The notes: a model not told the origin generated them from the sequence alone. Positions 47,913 through 59,559 are shown, counted from the stretch's first letter. The stretch is 64,000 nt of DNA from Salinicola halimionae (GCF_003206065.1 NZ_PZJQ01000002.1:1-64000); one strand, 5' to 3'. Program-made: numbers and translations.

Positions 47913-48923
47913 ATGGAACAAGACGTCACTCTCTCGCTTCGAGATGCCGAAGCGCTAAGTTTGCGCATTCTCGGCAATGCCGGATTCAACGAGGCCCACG
48001 CCAGTGCGATCACGCGCAGCGTCGTCGCGGCACAACGCGACGAGTGCCATTCCCACGGCCTTTATCGCCTCGTTAGCTGCGTGGAAACGGCCCGGAAGGG
48101 AGGCGTCGATACCCAAGCCGAGCCGGAGACCATCGATCAGGCACCCGGCATCGTGAGGGTCGATGCCAATCGCGGCAACTCGCTGCTCTCTTTCGAACGA
48201 GGCAAGGCGTTCCTCAAGGAAAAAGCCGAGCGTAACGGCATTGCCGTGCTCGCCATCAACAACTGCTTCCACTTCTCCGCGCTATGGCCCGAGGTAGAAG
48301 CGCTCGCAGAGATGGGCCTGGTGGGCCTGGCGATGAACCCGACTCACGCCTTCGTCGCTCCTACAGGTGGCAACCGCCCGCTGCTCGGCACCAATCCCAT
48401 CGCGTTTGCCTGGCCGCGACCGGGCAAGCAGCCTTACACCTTTGATTTTGCCACCAGCGTCGTCGCTCGAGGAGAGATCGAGCTGCACAAGCGCGCCGGA
48501 GACTCGATCCCCGAAGGCTGGGCACTGGATGACCAGGGCAACGCGACCACAGACCCGCAAGCCGCGCTCGACGGCGCCATGCTCGCCTTCGGTGGCCACA
48601 AAGGTTCGGCGCTTTCGACCATGATCGAACTCCTCGCCGGCCCTTTGATCGGCGACGTGCTGAGCCACGAAACTCAGCCCGCCAACGACGACGGCACCGG
48701 CAAGCCTTACCATGGCGAAATCATCCTCGCCCTCTCCCCCGCCACGTTTTTAGGCGACCGCGCCGACGAGCATCTGGCCCATGCGGAAGTGCTGTTCGAA
48801 AGCATCATCGATCAAGGCGCCCGGCTGCCCTCGCAGCGCCGTTTCGAGGCACGGGAGCGCAGTCGCGTTAATGGCGTCACTATCCCGGCTCGACTGTATA
48901 AAGAGCTGCAGAAGCTGACGTAA
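47913..48923 (+). CDS. Ldh/YbiC family oxidoreductase, imine reductase-like
   Basis: NAD(P)-dependent oxidoreductase of 336 residues, malate/L-lactate dehydrogenase fold. Visible: ECHSHGLYRL (substrate-binding histidine), NNCFHFSALWPEVE, PTGGNRPLLGTNPIAFAWPR, FDFATSVVARGEIE, and GGHKGSALSTMIELLAG. These fit the delta1-piperideine-2-carboxylate / pyrroline-2-carboxylate reductase group (DpkA), which acts in D-lysine, D-proline or hydroxyproline metabolism. The start at MEQDVTL is inferred from the family; no ribosome binding site is strong. It stands alone. Confidence 0.82.
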   Translation: MEQDVTLSLRDAEALSLRILGNAGFNEAHASAITRSVVAAQRDECHSHGLYRLVSCVETARKGGVDTQAEPETIDQAPGIVRVDANRGNSLLSFERGKAFLKEKAERNGIAVLAINNCFHFSALWPEVEALAEMGLVGLAMNPTHAFVAPTGGNRPLLGTNPIAFAWPRPGKQPYTFDFATSVVARGEIELHKRAGDSIPEGWALDDQGNATTDPQAALDGAMLAFGGHKGSALSTMIELLAGPLIGDVLSHETQPANDDGTGKPYHGEIILALSPATFLGDRADEHLAHAEVLFESIIDQGARLPSQRRFEARERSRVNGVTIPARLYKELQKLT

Positions 48924-49351
48924 GAGCCTGCTGTATCAACGCCGGAGAGGGTCTGCTCCCGCGCGCTCCGTCGTGGCGCTTCCAATTCCTGTCTGCCATT
49001 CCATCATCGCCGTGGTGCTGGTCTATCCAGTTGCGCTTTCGGCAAGTGCCTTCATCGAATTTCACAGCGTTTTCATAGAATCCCTCAATACCTTCCTGTT
49101 TTGATAAGTTGCCACTCCCGCCGCTGACTCAAGGCTCTTCTTCATCACCGCTCATGCAAGCTTCCCAAGGCACGCGCTCGCTGAAAAACCACATCGCTGC
49201 CTGTACTTGCGATCTCATGCCACGATGGGAATGAAAGGAAAAGCCATATCGGCTGCCAAAAACATGCGACCAATGGAGAATATTGAAAACCAATAAAGCA
49301 TTTGAGAAAGAAAACGAAAGATAGTTTAATCAATTCGAAAGGATATGAAGA
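48924..49351. other. Non-coding stretch upstream of agaR
   Basis: No gene is supported. The first 200 bp are of normal composition, with short unremarkable frames; the last 100 bp are AT-rich and hold the agaR promoter region and an AgaR-type direct-repeat site. Confidence 0.5.
49304..49320 (-). promoter_or_regulatory. AgaR-type operator
   Basis: On the minus strand the site reads CTTTCGTTTTCTTTCTC, two or three TTTC repeats as in DeoR-family (E. coli AgaR) operators. It lies 32 bp before the agaR ATG, where autoregulation would act. Confidence 0.45.
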
Positions 49352-50116
49352 ATGACTGGACAGGAAAGACGTGAGGCGATCGTTCATCACCTAGCCAAAC
49401 ACGAACGTATCCGCGTGGATGAGTTGGCCAGCCATCTCGAGGTTTCGGCAGTCACCATACGCAGCGATCTGCGACTGCTCGAAGAAGCCGGCTACGTGCT
49501 GCGCATGCATGGCGTCGTGGTGTTGAGCCAGAACACCTCCGCAGAAATCGCGTTTGCGGAACGCCGCAAGAAACACTCGGGCGTGAAGGGCAGGATCGGC
49601 GCGGAAGCGGCAAGGCTTGTGAAGGACGGCGACTCGATCATTCTGGACGCTGGTACCACCACCCTGGAGGTCGCCCGCCACTTGAAACAGCACGAGGGGC
49701 TACTGGTGATGACCAACGGCCTGGACATCGCGATGGAGCTGTCCCACGCCCCGGGTATCGAAGTCATCGTGCTAGGCGGAAGACTGCGCAAGACGGCGCT
49801 CTCGTGCTCGGGAGCCGAAGCGGAAGGCAGCCTGGCGCATCATCGCTTCGACCGTCTTTTCCTGGGCGTGGACGCCATGGAGCTGAACCGGGGCCTGACG
49901 ACCGATCACGAGAACGAAGCGAGCCTGAATCGCGCCATGATCGAGATTGCCGATGAAGTGGTCGCCGTCACCGACTCCAGCAAGGCCGGGCGCAAGAGCG
50001 TGCATCTCGTCAGCACTTTTGACGGCATCGACCGGCTGGTCACGGACGATCAGTTGCCTGACGCGTATACCGACACACTGCGCCAGAAGCACAACGTCGA
50101 CGTCATTCTTTCATAG
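49352..50116 (+). CDS. agaR: DeoR family regulator, AgaR-like
   Basis: Repressor of 254 residues: N-terminal DeoR helix-turn-helix ([20 protein letters not shown], then [20 protein letters not shown], residues 6-52) and the C-terminal sugar-phosphate sensor domain ([44 protein letters not shown]). It is first of the kbaZ-agaS-kinase-transporter cluster in the same direction, so it is named for the AgaR of amino-sugar genes. It could equally be a relative with another hexosamine or tagatose phosphate ligand. Confidence 0.85.
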   Translation: MTGQERREAIVHHLAKHERIRVDELASHLEVSAVTIRSDLRLLEEAGYVLRMHGVVVLSQNTSAEIAFAERRKKHSGVKGRIGAEAARLVKDGDSIILDAGTTTLEVARHLKQHEGLLVMTNGLDIAMELSHAPGIEVIVLGGRLRKTALSCSGAEAEGSLAHHRFDRLFLGVDAMELNRGLTTDHENEASLNRAMIEIADEVVAVTDSSKAGRKSVHLVSTFDGIDRLVTDDQLPDAYTDTLRQKHNVDVILS

Positions 50117-50153
50117 CCGCATCGAACACAGGATCAATTCGGGAGGTGATGAC

Positions 50154-51458
50154 ATGAATCCGCTGAGTGAGCTGATCGCTCGCCACAAGCAGGGCGAGCC
50201 CGTCGGGATCTATTCCGTCTGCTCCGCGCATCCGCTGGTGCTGGAGGCTGCGCTGCGCCAGGCCCACGCCTCGAACGGCCTGGCGCTGATCGAGGCGACC
50301 TCCAATCAGGTCGATCAGACCGGCGGTTATACCGGCATGACGCCCGCCGACTTCCGTGATTTCGTCATCTCGATCGCGGAAAAAGTCGGGCTGCCCGCCC
50401 AGCGCATCATCCTGGGCGGCGATCACCTCGGCCCCAATCGCTGGCAGAACGAAAGCGCCGAGGTGGCCATGGTCAACGCCGAAGAGCTGATTCGCCATTA
50501 CGTCGCGGCAGGCTTCGAGAAGATTCATCTGGATTGCAGTATGTCCTGCGCCGATGACCCCACGCCGCTGGGCGACAAACGCGCCGCCGAACGTGCCGCC
50601 CGCCTCGCCGCTATTGCCGAGCAGACTGCCGAGGAACAATTCGGCGAAAGCCGGCTTCTGTACATCGTCGGCACTGAAGTCCCCGTTCCCGGCGGCGCCC
50701 GTGAGTCGCTCGATTCAGGAATCACGCCGACGTCGCCGCAGGCCGCGCGCGACACGATCGCCGCCCACCGCCAGGCGTTTTCCCGGGTAGGACTGGATGC
50801 CATCTGGCCCCGCGTCATCGGGCTGGTCGTTCAGCCAGGCGTGGAGTTCGATCATCTGCACGTCATCGATTACCAGCGCGATGATGCGCAAGCGCTCACT
50901 CGGGTGGTCGACGAATACGACCATCTGGTGTTCGAGGCGCACTCTACCGATTACCAGACGCGCTCGGCTCTCGAGGCGCTGGTGCAGGATCATTTCGCCA
51001 TTCTCAAGGTCGGGCCGGGGTTGACCTTCGCGCTTCGTGAAGCGCTGTTTGCCCTCGAGGACATGGAGACCCTGCTGATCCCCGCCGCCCAGCGCTCTTG
51101 CCTGAGCGAGACCGTCGAGCGCCGCATGTGTGAAGCGCCCGGCTACTGGCAGGGTCATTACCACGGCGACGAAGCCCAGCAGCGCTTTGCGCGCCGGTTC
51201 AGCCTCAGCGATCGAATTCGTTACTACTGGCCCGACCCCGAGATTCAGGCAGCACAGCAGACGCTGGTGAACAACCTGGCCGAACAGGAGATTCCCCTGC
51301 CGCTGCTGAGCCGCTATATGCCCCTGCAGTACCGCCGGGTACGCGAGGGCCATCTGGAAAACCATCCTCATGTCCTGCTGATGGACCATGTCAGCACCGT
51401 GCTGCGCGATTACGCCGCAGCCTGCGACCCTTCCTATCATTGCGGAGATCAACCATGA
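50154..51458 (+). CDS. kbaZ: Tagatose-bisphosphate aldolase subunit GatZ/KbaZ family
   Basis: The TIM-barrel protein of 434 residues reads as the GatZ/KbaZ/AgaZ family: [82 protein letters not shown], and [18 protein letters not shown]. In E. coli it supports the class II aldolase subunit KbaY/GatY; a tagatose-6-phosphate kinase role has also been proposed. GGGAGG precedes the start at 50154. No kbaY/gatY is present nearby. Its stop overlaps the agaS start as ATGA. Confidence 0.88.
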   Translation: MNPLSELIARHKQGEPVGIYSVCSAHPLVLEAALRQAHASNGLALIEATSNQVDQTGGYTGMTPADFRDFVISIAEKVGLPAQRIILGGDHLGPNRWQNESAEVAMVNAEELIRHYVAAGFEKIHLDCSMSCADDPTPLGDKRAAERAARLAAIAEQTAEEQFGESRLLYIVGTEVPVPGGARESLDSGITPTSPQAARDTIAAHRQAFSRVGLDAIWPRVIGLVVQPGVEFDHLHVIDYQRDDAQALTRVVDEYDHLVFEAHSTDYQTRSALEALVQDHFAILKVGPGLTFALREALFALEDMETLLIPAAQRSCLSETVERRMCEAPGYWQGHYHGDEAQQRFARRFSLSDRIRYYWPDPEIQAAQQTLVNNLAEQEIPLPLLSRYMPLQYRRVREGHLENHPHVLLMDHVSTVLRDYAAACDPSYHCGDQP

Positions 51459-52627
51459 AGTCCGATGACATGCTGAGCGTTTCCGACGCCTCTGCGCGTG
51501 GAGCCGGCCATACGGTTCGCGAGATTGCTCAGCAACCACAGGTCTGGCGGACCGCCTTCGATGAACTCCGATCGCAACGCGAGTCGATCGATGCGTTCCT
51601 CGAGCCGCTGCTCGAGCGATCCGATCTGCGCGTCGTGCTGACCGGCGCCGGTACCTCTGCCTTCGGCGGGCAGATGCTGGTATCCACCTTGACCGCGCAT
51701 TTGCGCCGCCCGGTGGAAGCCATCGCCACGACCGATATCGTCTCGCGCCCCCAGCAATGCTTTTTCGACGACAGACCCGTGCTGCTGATCTCCTTCGCTC
51801 GCTCCGGCAACAGCCCCGAAAGTATCGCGGCAACCGAGCTCGCGGAGCAGTGCAGCGCGCAGTGTCATCACCTGGTGGTGACCTGCAACCCGCAAGGCAA
51901 GCTATATGGCGCCCATGCCGATGCCGAGCGCTCGCTGGTATTGATGATGCCCGAGGCAGCGGACGATCAGGGCTTCGCCATGACCTCCAGCGTGACCTCC
52001 ATGATGCTGGCGGTGCTCTATGCGTTGGCGCCGACACTCGTCGGGAGCGGCACCATGGATCGCCTGACGGCGGCCACCGAGCAACTCATGAGCGCTCGCT
52101 CGTCGGACATCGCGGCGCTGGCAGAGCGCGGCTTCGAACGCATCGTCTATCTGGGCAGCGGTCCGTTCAAGGATCTCGCCCAGGAGTCCGCGCTTAAGAT
52201 TCTGGAGCTCACCGCGGGCCGGGTCATGGCCTATCACGACACCCCGCTCGGTTTTCGCCACGGCCCCAAATCCCTGCTCGACGAGCGAACGCTGGTGGTC
52301 GTGTTCGTCTCCAACGATGACTACGCCCGTCGCTACGATCTCGACATTCTCGACGAGCTCTGCGGACAGATCGGCAGCGACGCCGTCATCGCCATTGCCG
52401 CCGAGACCCTGGATCCGGCGCCCCAGTGTGCGCTCTGGTCAGTGGCGGGGATGGCCCGTGAACCGGACTGGGCCCTGCTGTTTCCCTTCCTGGTGCACGC
52501 ACAGCTGCTCGCGCTCCACGCATCGCTCGCCTTGGGCCGAACGCCCGACAATCCCTTCCCCTCGGGCGAGGTCAATCGCGTCGTCCAGGGCGTCACCATC
52601 CATACTTTCGAGCCGACCGCTCACTGA
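51455..52627 (+). CDS. agaS: AgaS-type sugar isomerase/deaminase
   Basis: Two SIS domains in 390 residues: first with [16 protein letters not shown] and [14 protein letters not shown], second with [24 protein letters not shown] and [14 protein letters not shown], as in AgaS. AgaS deaminates and isomerises galactosamine-6-phosphate to tagatose-6-phosphate. The ATG overlaps the kbaZ stop (ATGA). It fits the amino-sugar role of the cluster. Confidence 0.9.
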   Translation: MKSDDMLSVSDASARGAGHTVREIAQQPQVWRTAFDELRSQRESIDAFLEPLLERSDLRVVLTGAGTSAFGGQMLVSTLTAHLRRPVEAIATTDIVSRPQQCFFDDRPVLLISFARSGNSPESIAATELAEQCSAQCHHLVVTCNPQGKLYGAHADAERSLVLMMPEAADDQGFAMTSSVTSMMLAVLYALAPTLVGSGTMDRLTAATEQLMSARSSDIAALAERGFERIVYLGSGPFKDLAQESALKILELTAGRVMAYHDTPLGFRHGPKSLLDERTLVVVFVSNDDYARRYDLDILDELCGQIGSDAVIAIAAETLDPAPQCALWSVAGMAREPDWALLFPFLVHAQLLALHASLALGRTPDNPFPSGEVNRVVQGVTIHTFEPTAH

Positions 52628-52653
52628 AGCCAACCGAAAACCGGAGGTTGCGC

Positions 52654-53598
52654 ATGTTTCTTGGCGTCGATGGCGGTGGGACGAGGACGTCCTTCTGCCT
52701 CCTGAACGAGTCCGGCCGGGTCGTAGCGACGTTCCAGGCTGGCACCTGCTACTACCTGTCGATCGGGCTCGAAGCCTCTCGTCAGGTGCTGGCCGACGGG
52801 GTCGAACAGATCTGCAAGAAAGCCGGCATCGCCCCGGCCGAGATCGCTTACGCCTTCTTCGGGCTGCCCGCCTACGGAGAAGGTTCATCGGTGATCGACA
52901 CCCTGAATGCGATGCCCCGCGACATTCTCGGTCATGACCGTTACCAGTGCGGTAACGACATGATCTGCGGTTGGGCCGGGTCGCTGGGCGGCACTGACGG
53001 CATCAATGTCATCGCCGGCACCGGCTCGATGACCTATGGCGAACGCAATGGTGTGGGCGCGCGCTGTGGCGGTTGGGGAGAAATCTTCGGTGACGAGGGC
53101 TCGGCCTACTGGATCGGCTGTCGAGGATTGAGCGCCTTCACCCGCATGAGCGACGGGCGCCTGCCACAAGGGCCGCTTTACGAACTACTGAAGCAGCACT
53201 TTGCCCTGACCAGCGACCTCGACGTGATCGATATCGTGCTGAACGAGTGGCATGCCGACCGCACCCGCATCGCCGAACTGGCGCTCACCGTGATCGAAGC
53301 GGCGCATCGCCGGGATCCTCAGGCCTTGACGATCCTCGAGGATGCGGTCGGCGAGCTGGCACTCATCGTGGAGACCACCGCCCGACTGCTCGGCTTCGAG
53401 GCGTCCGAGTGCATTCCCGTCTCCTACTCGGGCGGCCTGTTCCGGGAGAAGACGTTCCTCGACGCCTTCACGCAAGCGCTCTCTGACCTCGGCATCCGTC
53501 ACGAACTTCGCAAGCCGCTTCACACCCCGGACATCGGCGCAGCCCTTTATGCCGCGAGGCTGGCCGACGTCTCTCTCGATGTCATCACCACGGACTGA
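52654..53598 (+). CDS. BadF/BcrA-type sugar kinase (N-acetylhexosamine or hexosamine kinase)
   Basis: Actin-fold kinase of 314 residues: phosphate 1 motif LGVDGGGTRTSFCLL, GLPAYGEGS, the DGINVIAGTGSMTYG phosphate 2 block, GCGARCGGWGE-like text (GARCGGWGEIFGDEGSAYWIG), and a C-terminal SYSGGLFREK. This is the N-acetylglucosamine kinase / glucosamine kinase GspK branch of the BadF family. In this cluster it would phosphorylate galactosamine or N-acetylgalactosamine after non-PTS uptake; substrate is inferred from context. ATG at 52654 follows GGAGG; a TTG two codons earlier is less likely. Confidence 0.85.
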   Translation: MFLGVDGGGTRTSFCLLNESGRVVATFQAGTCYYLSIGLEASRQVLADGVEQICKKAGIAPAEIAYAFFGLPAYGEGSSVIDTLNAMPRDILGHDRYQCGNDMICGWAGSLGGTDGINVIAGTGSMTYGERNGVGARCGGWGEIFGDEGSAYWIGCRGLSAFTRMSDGRLPQGPLYELLKQHFALTSDLDVIDIVLNEWHADRTRIAELALTVIEAAHRRDPQALTILEDAVGELALIVETTARLLGFEASECIPVSYSGGLFREKTFLDAFTQALSDLGIRHELRKPLHTPDIGAALYAARLADVSLDVITTD

Positions 53599-53633
53599 AT
53601 CAATCCAATAATCATCCACGACTGGAGATACCG

Positions 53634-54530
53634 ATGAACAACAAGAGCTGGATCTTCTACACGTTTCTGCTGGTACTGTTCTGGGGGGTGTGGGGCGCAT
53701 TTTCCGGGCTCCCGACCGAGAAATACGGCTATCCCGATCAGATGGTCTATATCATCTGGGCTGTCACCATGTTGATCCCCTGCTATTTTTCGCTGAAGCG
53801 GGACACCTTCGATAAACGAGGCATCGCTGCGCTATACGGACTCGCCATCGGCCTGGCCGGCGCCGGCGGGCAACTGCTGCTGTTCAAGGCGCTGGCCATC
53901 GGCCCGGCCTATCTGATCTTTCCGGTCATCTCGATCTCGCCAGCCATCACGGTACTCATGGCCTACTTCATTCTGCGCGAGAAGATCACGCCGCTCGGCG
54001 GTGCCGGGGTCATCGCAGCACTGGTCGCCATCGTGATGTTCTCGCTCCCCAGCGGTGGCGCCGATCAGGTCGACTATGGCCCTTGGCTATTCCTCGCCAT
54101 CATCATCTGCCTCTGCTGGGGGGTTCAGGCCTTCCTGATGAAGCGGGCGTCTCTCGCCGGCGTCAATGACGGCACTACCTTCACCTGGATGACCATTAGT
54201 GGACTTCTACTCGTCCCGGTCGCGTTCTGGATGATGCCCGGCAGTGGCCTCGACTATCCCTGGCAAGCGCCTGCCTTGACCATGGTGACTCAGGTCCTCA
54301 ATGCCGTTGGCGCACTGTTCCTCGTCATGGCTCTAAGCCGCGGCCGAGCCGTCATCGTGGCACCGTGCACCAACGCACTGGCCCCGGTACTGACCATCGT
54401 ACTGTCGCTCACTTTCTACGGTGTATTGCCTTCGCTATTCAGTGCCATCGGTATCGTATTGGCGTTGGCGGGTTCGACACTCATGGTTTACAGCGAAGAA
54501 AAAGAGCCCGAGTTACAGCAGGCTAACTAG
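53634..54530 (+). CDS. DMT superfamily (EamA-like) transporter
   Basis: Membrane protein of 298 residues with ten hydrophobic segments in two five-helix halves, as in drug/metabolite and glucose/ribose-type porters. The YLIFPVISISPAITVLMAYF segment closes the first half and GRAVIVAPCTNALAPVLTIVL the second. As the last gene of the amino-sugar cluster it is the only candidate uptake protein, replacing the PTS. The codons right after ATG read AACAACAAG, a possible Hfq/Crc target. CTGGAG precedes the start. Confidence 0.82.
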   Translation: MNNKSWIFYTFLLVLFWGVWGAFSGLPTEKYGYPDQMVYIIWAVTMLIPCYFSLKRDTFDKRGIAALYGLAIGLAGAGGQLLLFKALAIGPAYLIFPVISISPAITVLMAYFILREKITPLGGAGVIAALVAIVMFSLPSGGADQVDYGPWLFLAIIICLCWGVQAFLMKRASLAGVNDGTTFTWMTISGLLLVPVAFWMMPGSGLDYPWQAPALTMVTQVLNAVGALFLVMALSRGRAVIVAPCTNALAPVLTIVLSLTFYGVLPSLFSAIGIVLALAGSTLMVYSEEKEPELQQAN

Positions 54531-54586
54531 CATCCGGTGAGCGCTGGATACGCTGCCAATCTGGCTGCTCCAAGCAAAGTGGAACA

Positions 54587-54624
54587 AAAAAATGGGTAGC
54601 GACGTTTGTCGCTGCCCATTTTTT
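54587..54624. terminator. Bidirectional terminator after the amino-sugar cluster
   Basis: Stem of 17 pairs, AAAAAATGGGTAGCGAC / GTCGCTGCCCATTTTTT, with one wobble pair and a GTTT loop. T-runs lie on both sides, so it ends the plus-strand cluster and the minus-strand higA. Confidence 0.9.
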
Positions 54625-54654
54625 CTCGGTAACGTCCAAAAGGCCCGGTTTGCG

Positions 54655-54945
54655 TCAAGCCACCCGGGGGCGAATCCCGCCGTAGTGACCGTGGCGTCTA
54701 GCCTCTTCCAGATCATAGGCATTCTGCAGCCGCAGCCAATAACCCTGACTAGTGCCGAAGTAGATCGACAGACGCAGATCCGTATCCGCCGTGATTGATC
54801 GCGTACCGCGTGTGATTTCGCCAATACGCGTTGCTGGTACCCCGATGGCCGTCGCCAAGGCATTCCTGGTCAGGCCCATGGGCTCGATAAATTCTTCCAG
54901 CAGAATCTCGCCGGGATGGATATTGGGGAGTCGTTCTTCCGTCAT
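54655..54945 (-). CDS. higA: HigA-type antitoxin
   Basis: Xre-family antitoxin of 96 residues: NIHPGEILLEEFIEPMGLTR, then the helix-turn-helix NALATAIGVPATRIGEITRGTRSIT and the family hallmark YFGTSQGYWLRLQNAYDLEEAR. GGGAG lies before the ATG. In intact systems it follows higB, which neutralises it; here higB survives only as a 3' fragment directly upstream, so this antitoxin is an orphan and may act on a related toxin elsewhere or only as a repressor. Confidence 0.92.
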   Translation of the reverse strand: MTEERLPNIHPGEILLEEFIEPMGLTRNALATAIGVPATRIGEITRGTRSITADTDLRLSIYFGTSQGYWLRLQNAYDLEEARRHGHYGGIRPRVA

Positions 54946-54972
54946 GATTCATCTCCCTAGTTTGAGTCGACA

Positions 54973-55083
54973 TTAGTGACAATCGACAATTTCGACGTTA
55001 TAGGCGTCACCACTCTCGAACCGAAAGCAAATGCGCCACTGATCATTGATGGGAATACTGTGCTGCCCTTCTCGGTCGCCGTG
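54973..55083 (-). pseudogene. higB: 3' remnant of the toxin gene higB
   Basis: Reading the minus strand upstream of higA gives GDREGQHSIPINDQWRICF followed by RFESGDAYNVEIVDCH and a stop, which is the C-terminal third of a HigB/RelE toxin (usual length about 92). About 36 codons remain. Before GDREG the frame no longer resembles HigB and no start is present, so the N-terminal part is lost. One change, IRIND to IPIND, also touches a conserved arginine. Confidence 0.85.
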
Positions 55084-55347
55084 AGGCCTCTTAGTGCAAC
55101 CGAACTCGGTTCCGAGCTTATTCGAATGTTCGATAGCGAAAGCCTCTATGTCGTTCTTCTGTCATCTCGTCCCTACAACCACATGCCCGTCATTCAATTC
55201 CTAATGAAGACCGCGTGCCAGCTCTTGCCAACTGCCAGTCAAGACGCAGCTGGCTTCAACCCTATGATCTTCATTGCGAACATTCGTGGAATTGATGCAT
55301 TTTCACTGACGAAACCTGCTAGCCGGGCTGGCGGAGTCTTCCTTTAG
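55081..55347 (+). other. Orphan open frame next to the higB break point
   Basis: A GTG-started frame of 88 codons (VRPLSATELGSELIRM..., later VVLLSSRPYNHMPVIQF and MIFIANIRGIDAF) begins exactly where higB similarity ends. Its base composition is more AT-rich than the neighbours. It reads like a protein fragment, but I recognise no family and see no ribosome binding site. It may be the tail of an inserted or foreign gene. A copy of AATGTTCGA, also present before glpD, lies inside it at 55125-55133. Confidence 0.35.
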
Positions 55348-55433
55348 ATGGCCCTCCAACCGGATATCCGGGCCCGAACGATCGGTCTCGATCCGAAGCC
55401 GGATTGACGTCTTATACTTTTGGACTACTTCAA

Positions 55434-55492
55434 AATGTTCGATTTCGCGCCACAATGTGCTCATTCGAACATTAACGAGCAGATCCGAACAT
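55434..55492. promoter_or_regulatory. GlpR-type half-sites upstream of glpD
   Basis: AATGTTCGA (55434-55442) and its exact inverse TCGAACATT (55465-55473), plus CCGAACAT (55485-55492) over the glpD start, resemble the TGTTCG half-sites of GlpR operators. No glpR lies in the window. Confidence 0.55.
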
Positions 55493-57014
55493 GCGCAATG
55501 AAACCTACGATCTGATTGTCATTGGCGGCGGCATCAACGGTGCGGGTATTGCTCGTGATGCCGCAGGCCGCGGGCTTTCGGTACTGCTCGTCGAAGCGGA
55601 TGATCTTGCCAGCCATACCTCATCGGCTTCGACCAAGCTGATTCACGGTGGCCTACGTTACCTGGAGCAGTACGAATTCAAGCTCGTGGCCAAGGCGCTT
55701 TCCGAGCGCGAAATACTGCTCAAGGCTGCACCGCACATCATCTGGCCGATGCGTTTCATCCTGCCTCATCAGAAGCATCTGCGGCCGGCCTGGATGATCC
55801 GAATCGGGCTTTTCCTGTATGACCACCTGGGTGGACGGCAGACGCTCGCGGGTTCGCATGGCGTCAAGTTTGCCGATCATCCAGCCGGGATCCCACTGAA
55901 GTCAGAGTTCACGAAGGGCTTTGCCTACTCGGACGCCTGGGTTCAGGATGCCCGACTGGTGGTGCTCAACTGCATGGACGCAGCCAATCGCGGCGCCCGC
56001 GTCATGACGCGCACTCGTGCCGAGTCTGCGGTGCGCCGTGCCGACGATTGGCAGGTAACGCTCAAGACGACCGAGGGCGAGACCATCCAGGTTGCCGCCC
56101 GCGGGCTGGCTAATGCAGCCGGACCTTGGGCAGCCCGTTTTCTCGACGAGGTCGCCTCGCAGCATCACCGGTATTCGCTGCGTCTGATCAAGGGCAGCCA
56201 CATCGTGGTGAAAAAGCTGTTCGACCACGATCACGCCTATATCTTCCAGCAGCCCGATGGCCGCATCGTGTTCGCCATCCCCTACGAGCGCGATTTCACG
56301 CTGATCGGGACAACCGACGTCGAACATGAGGGCGCACCGGGCAAGGTTGCCATCGAAGAAGACGAGATCCGATATCTCTGCGAATCCGCCAATCGTTATT
56401 TCGAGCGGTCTATCGACTCCGGGGATGTCGTCTGGAGCTACTCCGGGGTGCGCCCCCTTCTCGATGATCGCGAGGATAACGCCAGCGAAATCACCCGCGA
56501 TTACCGCATTCAGCTCGACACATCCGGCGGCGCCCCGCTGCTCAATGTCTTCGGTGGCAAGCTGACGACCTATCGACGTCTGGCCGAAGACGCCGTCGAC
56601 AAGCTGGCGCCCGAACTGGGTCATCACGCAAAGGCCTGGACCGGCAAAGGCGATCCCCTACCCGGCGGCGAAGAAGCGAAACCCCAGCACCTGCTCGAGT
56701 CGCTACAGGTCAGCCATCCCTTCATTCCCTTGGGCATGGCCAATCGCATGGTCTTCAACTATGGCACCCGCGTGCGCGACATCGTGGGTGATGCCAACAG
56801 CCTGGACGATCTGGGTGAGCACTTCGGCGCGGATCTTTATGCCGCCGAAGTCGATTACCTGCGCGAACACGAATGGGCGCGCATGGCGGACGACATCCTC
56901 TGGCGACGATCGAAGCTCGGTCTCCGTCTCAACGACAGCGAGAAGCGGCGACTAGCCGATCATCTGGCGCCATCGTTCGCAACGCCAATCGGGGAGTCAG
57001 CGCTCCAAAGGTGA
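55491..57014 (+). CDS. glpD: Aerobic glycerol-3-phosphate dehydrogenase
   Basis: FAD-dependent enzyme at the inner membrane that oxidises glycerol-3-phosphate to dihydroxyacetone phosphate and feeds the quinone pool. The protein of 507 residues has DLIVIGGGINGAGIARDAAGRG (FAD Rossmann), STKLIHGGLRYLEQYEF, ANAAGPWAARFLDEV and the IGTTDVEHEG segment, and ends with the usual C-terminal cap. It is first in glpD-glpF-glpK with GlpR-type half-sites upstream. The ribosome binding site is weak. Confidence 0.96.
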   Translation: MRNETYDLIVIGGGINGAGIARDAAGRGLSVLLVEADDLASHTSSASTKLIHGGLRYLEQYEFKLVAKALSEREILLKAAPHIIWPMRFILPHQKHLRPAWMIRIGLFLYDHLGGRQTLAGSHGVKFADHPAGIPLKSEFTKGFAYSDAWVQDARLVVLNCMDAANRGARVMTRTRAESAVRRADDWQVTLKTTEGETIQVAARGLANAAGPWAARFLDEVASQHHRYSLRLIKGSHIVVKKLFDHDHAYIFQQPDGRIVFAIPYERDFTLIGTTDVEHEGAPGKVAIEEDEIRYLCESANRYFERSIDSGDVVWSYSGVRPLLDDREDNASEITRDYRIQLDTSGGAPLLNVFGGKLTTYRRLAEDAVDKLAPELGHHAKAWTGKGDPLPGGEEAKPQHLLESLQVSHPFIPLGMANRMVFNYGTRVRDIVGDANSLDDLGEHFGADLYAAEVDYLREHEWARMADDILWRRSKLGLRLNDSEKRRLADHLAPSFATPIGESALQR

Positions 57015-57149
57015 TTTCGGCAACCCTCGTGAAAGGTGGCAATACAGAGCAGAAGCAAGCCCAGGACTCGACAGTCAACCGCATCGCCATTGAGGCGCAT
57101 GCACACCAGGCCTCATCCGGCCATCACGTCAACTAAGGCAAGGGTTTTA

Positions 57150-59458
<2,309 letters not shown>

Positions 59459-59518
59459 GTCGGCTTCGCCGCTGGCGGAAACCTTGCCGCACATGAGCGG
59501 TCCTCCGATCGCCAGACG

Positions 59519-59534
59519 GCCTCGCTAGCGAGGC
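59519..59534. repeat. Perfect 16-bp palindrome after glpK
   Basis: GCCTCGCTAGCGAGGC, 60 bases after the glpK stop; a near copy (CTAGCAAGGC) follows. Role unknown. Confidence 0.5.
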
Positions 59535-59559
59535 TATCTAGCAAGGCCGGCCAGCAAGA

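Noticed and set aside
54749-54982. Second minus-strand frame over higA
   Set aside because: Out of frame with both higA and the higB remnant; a shadow.
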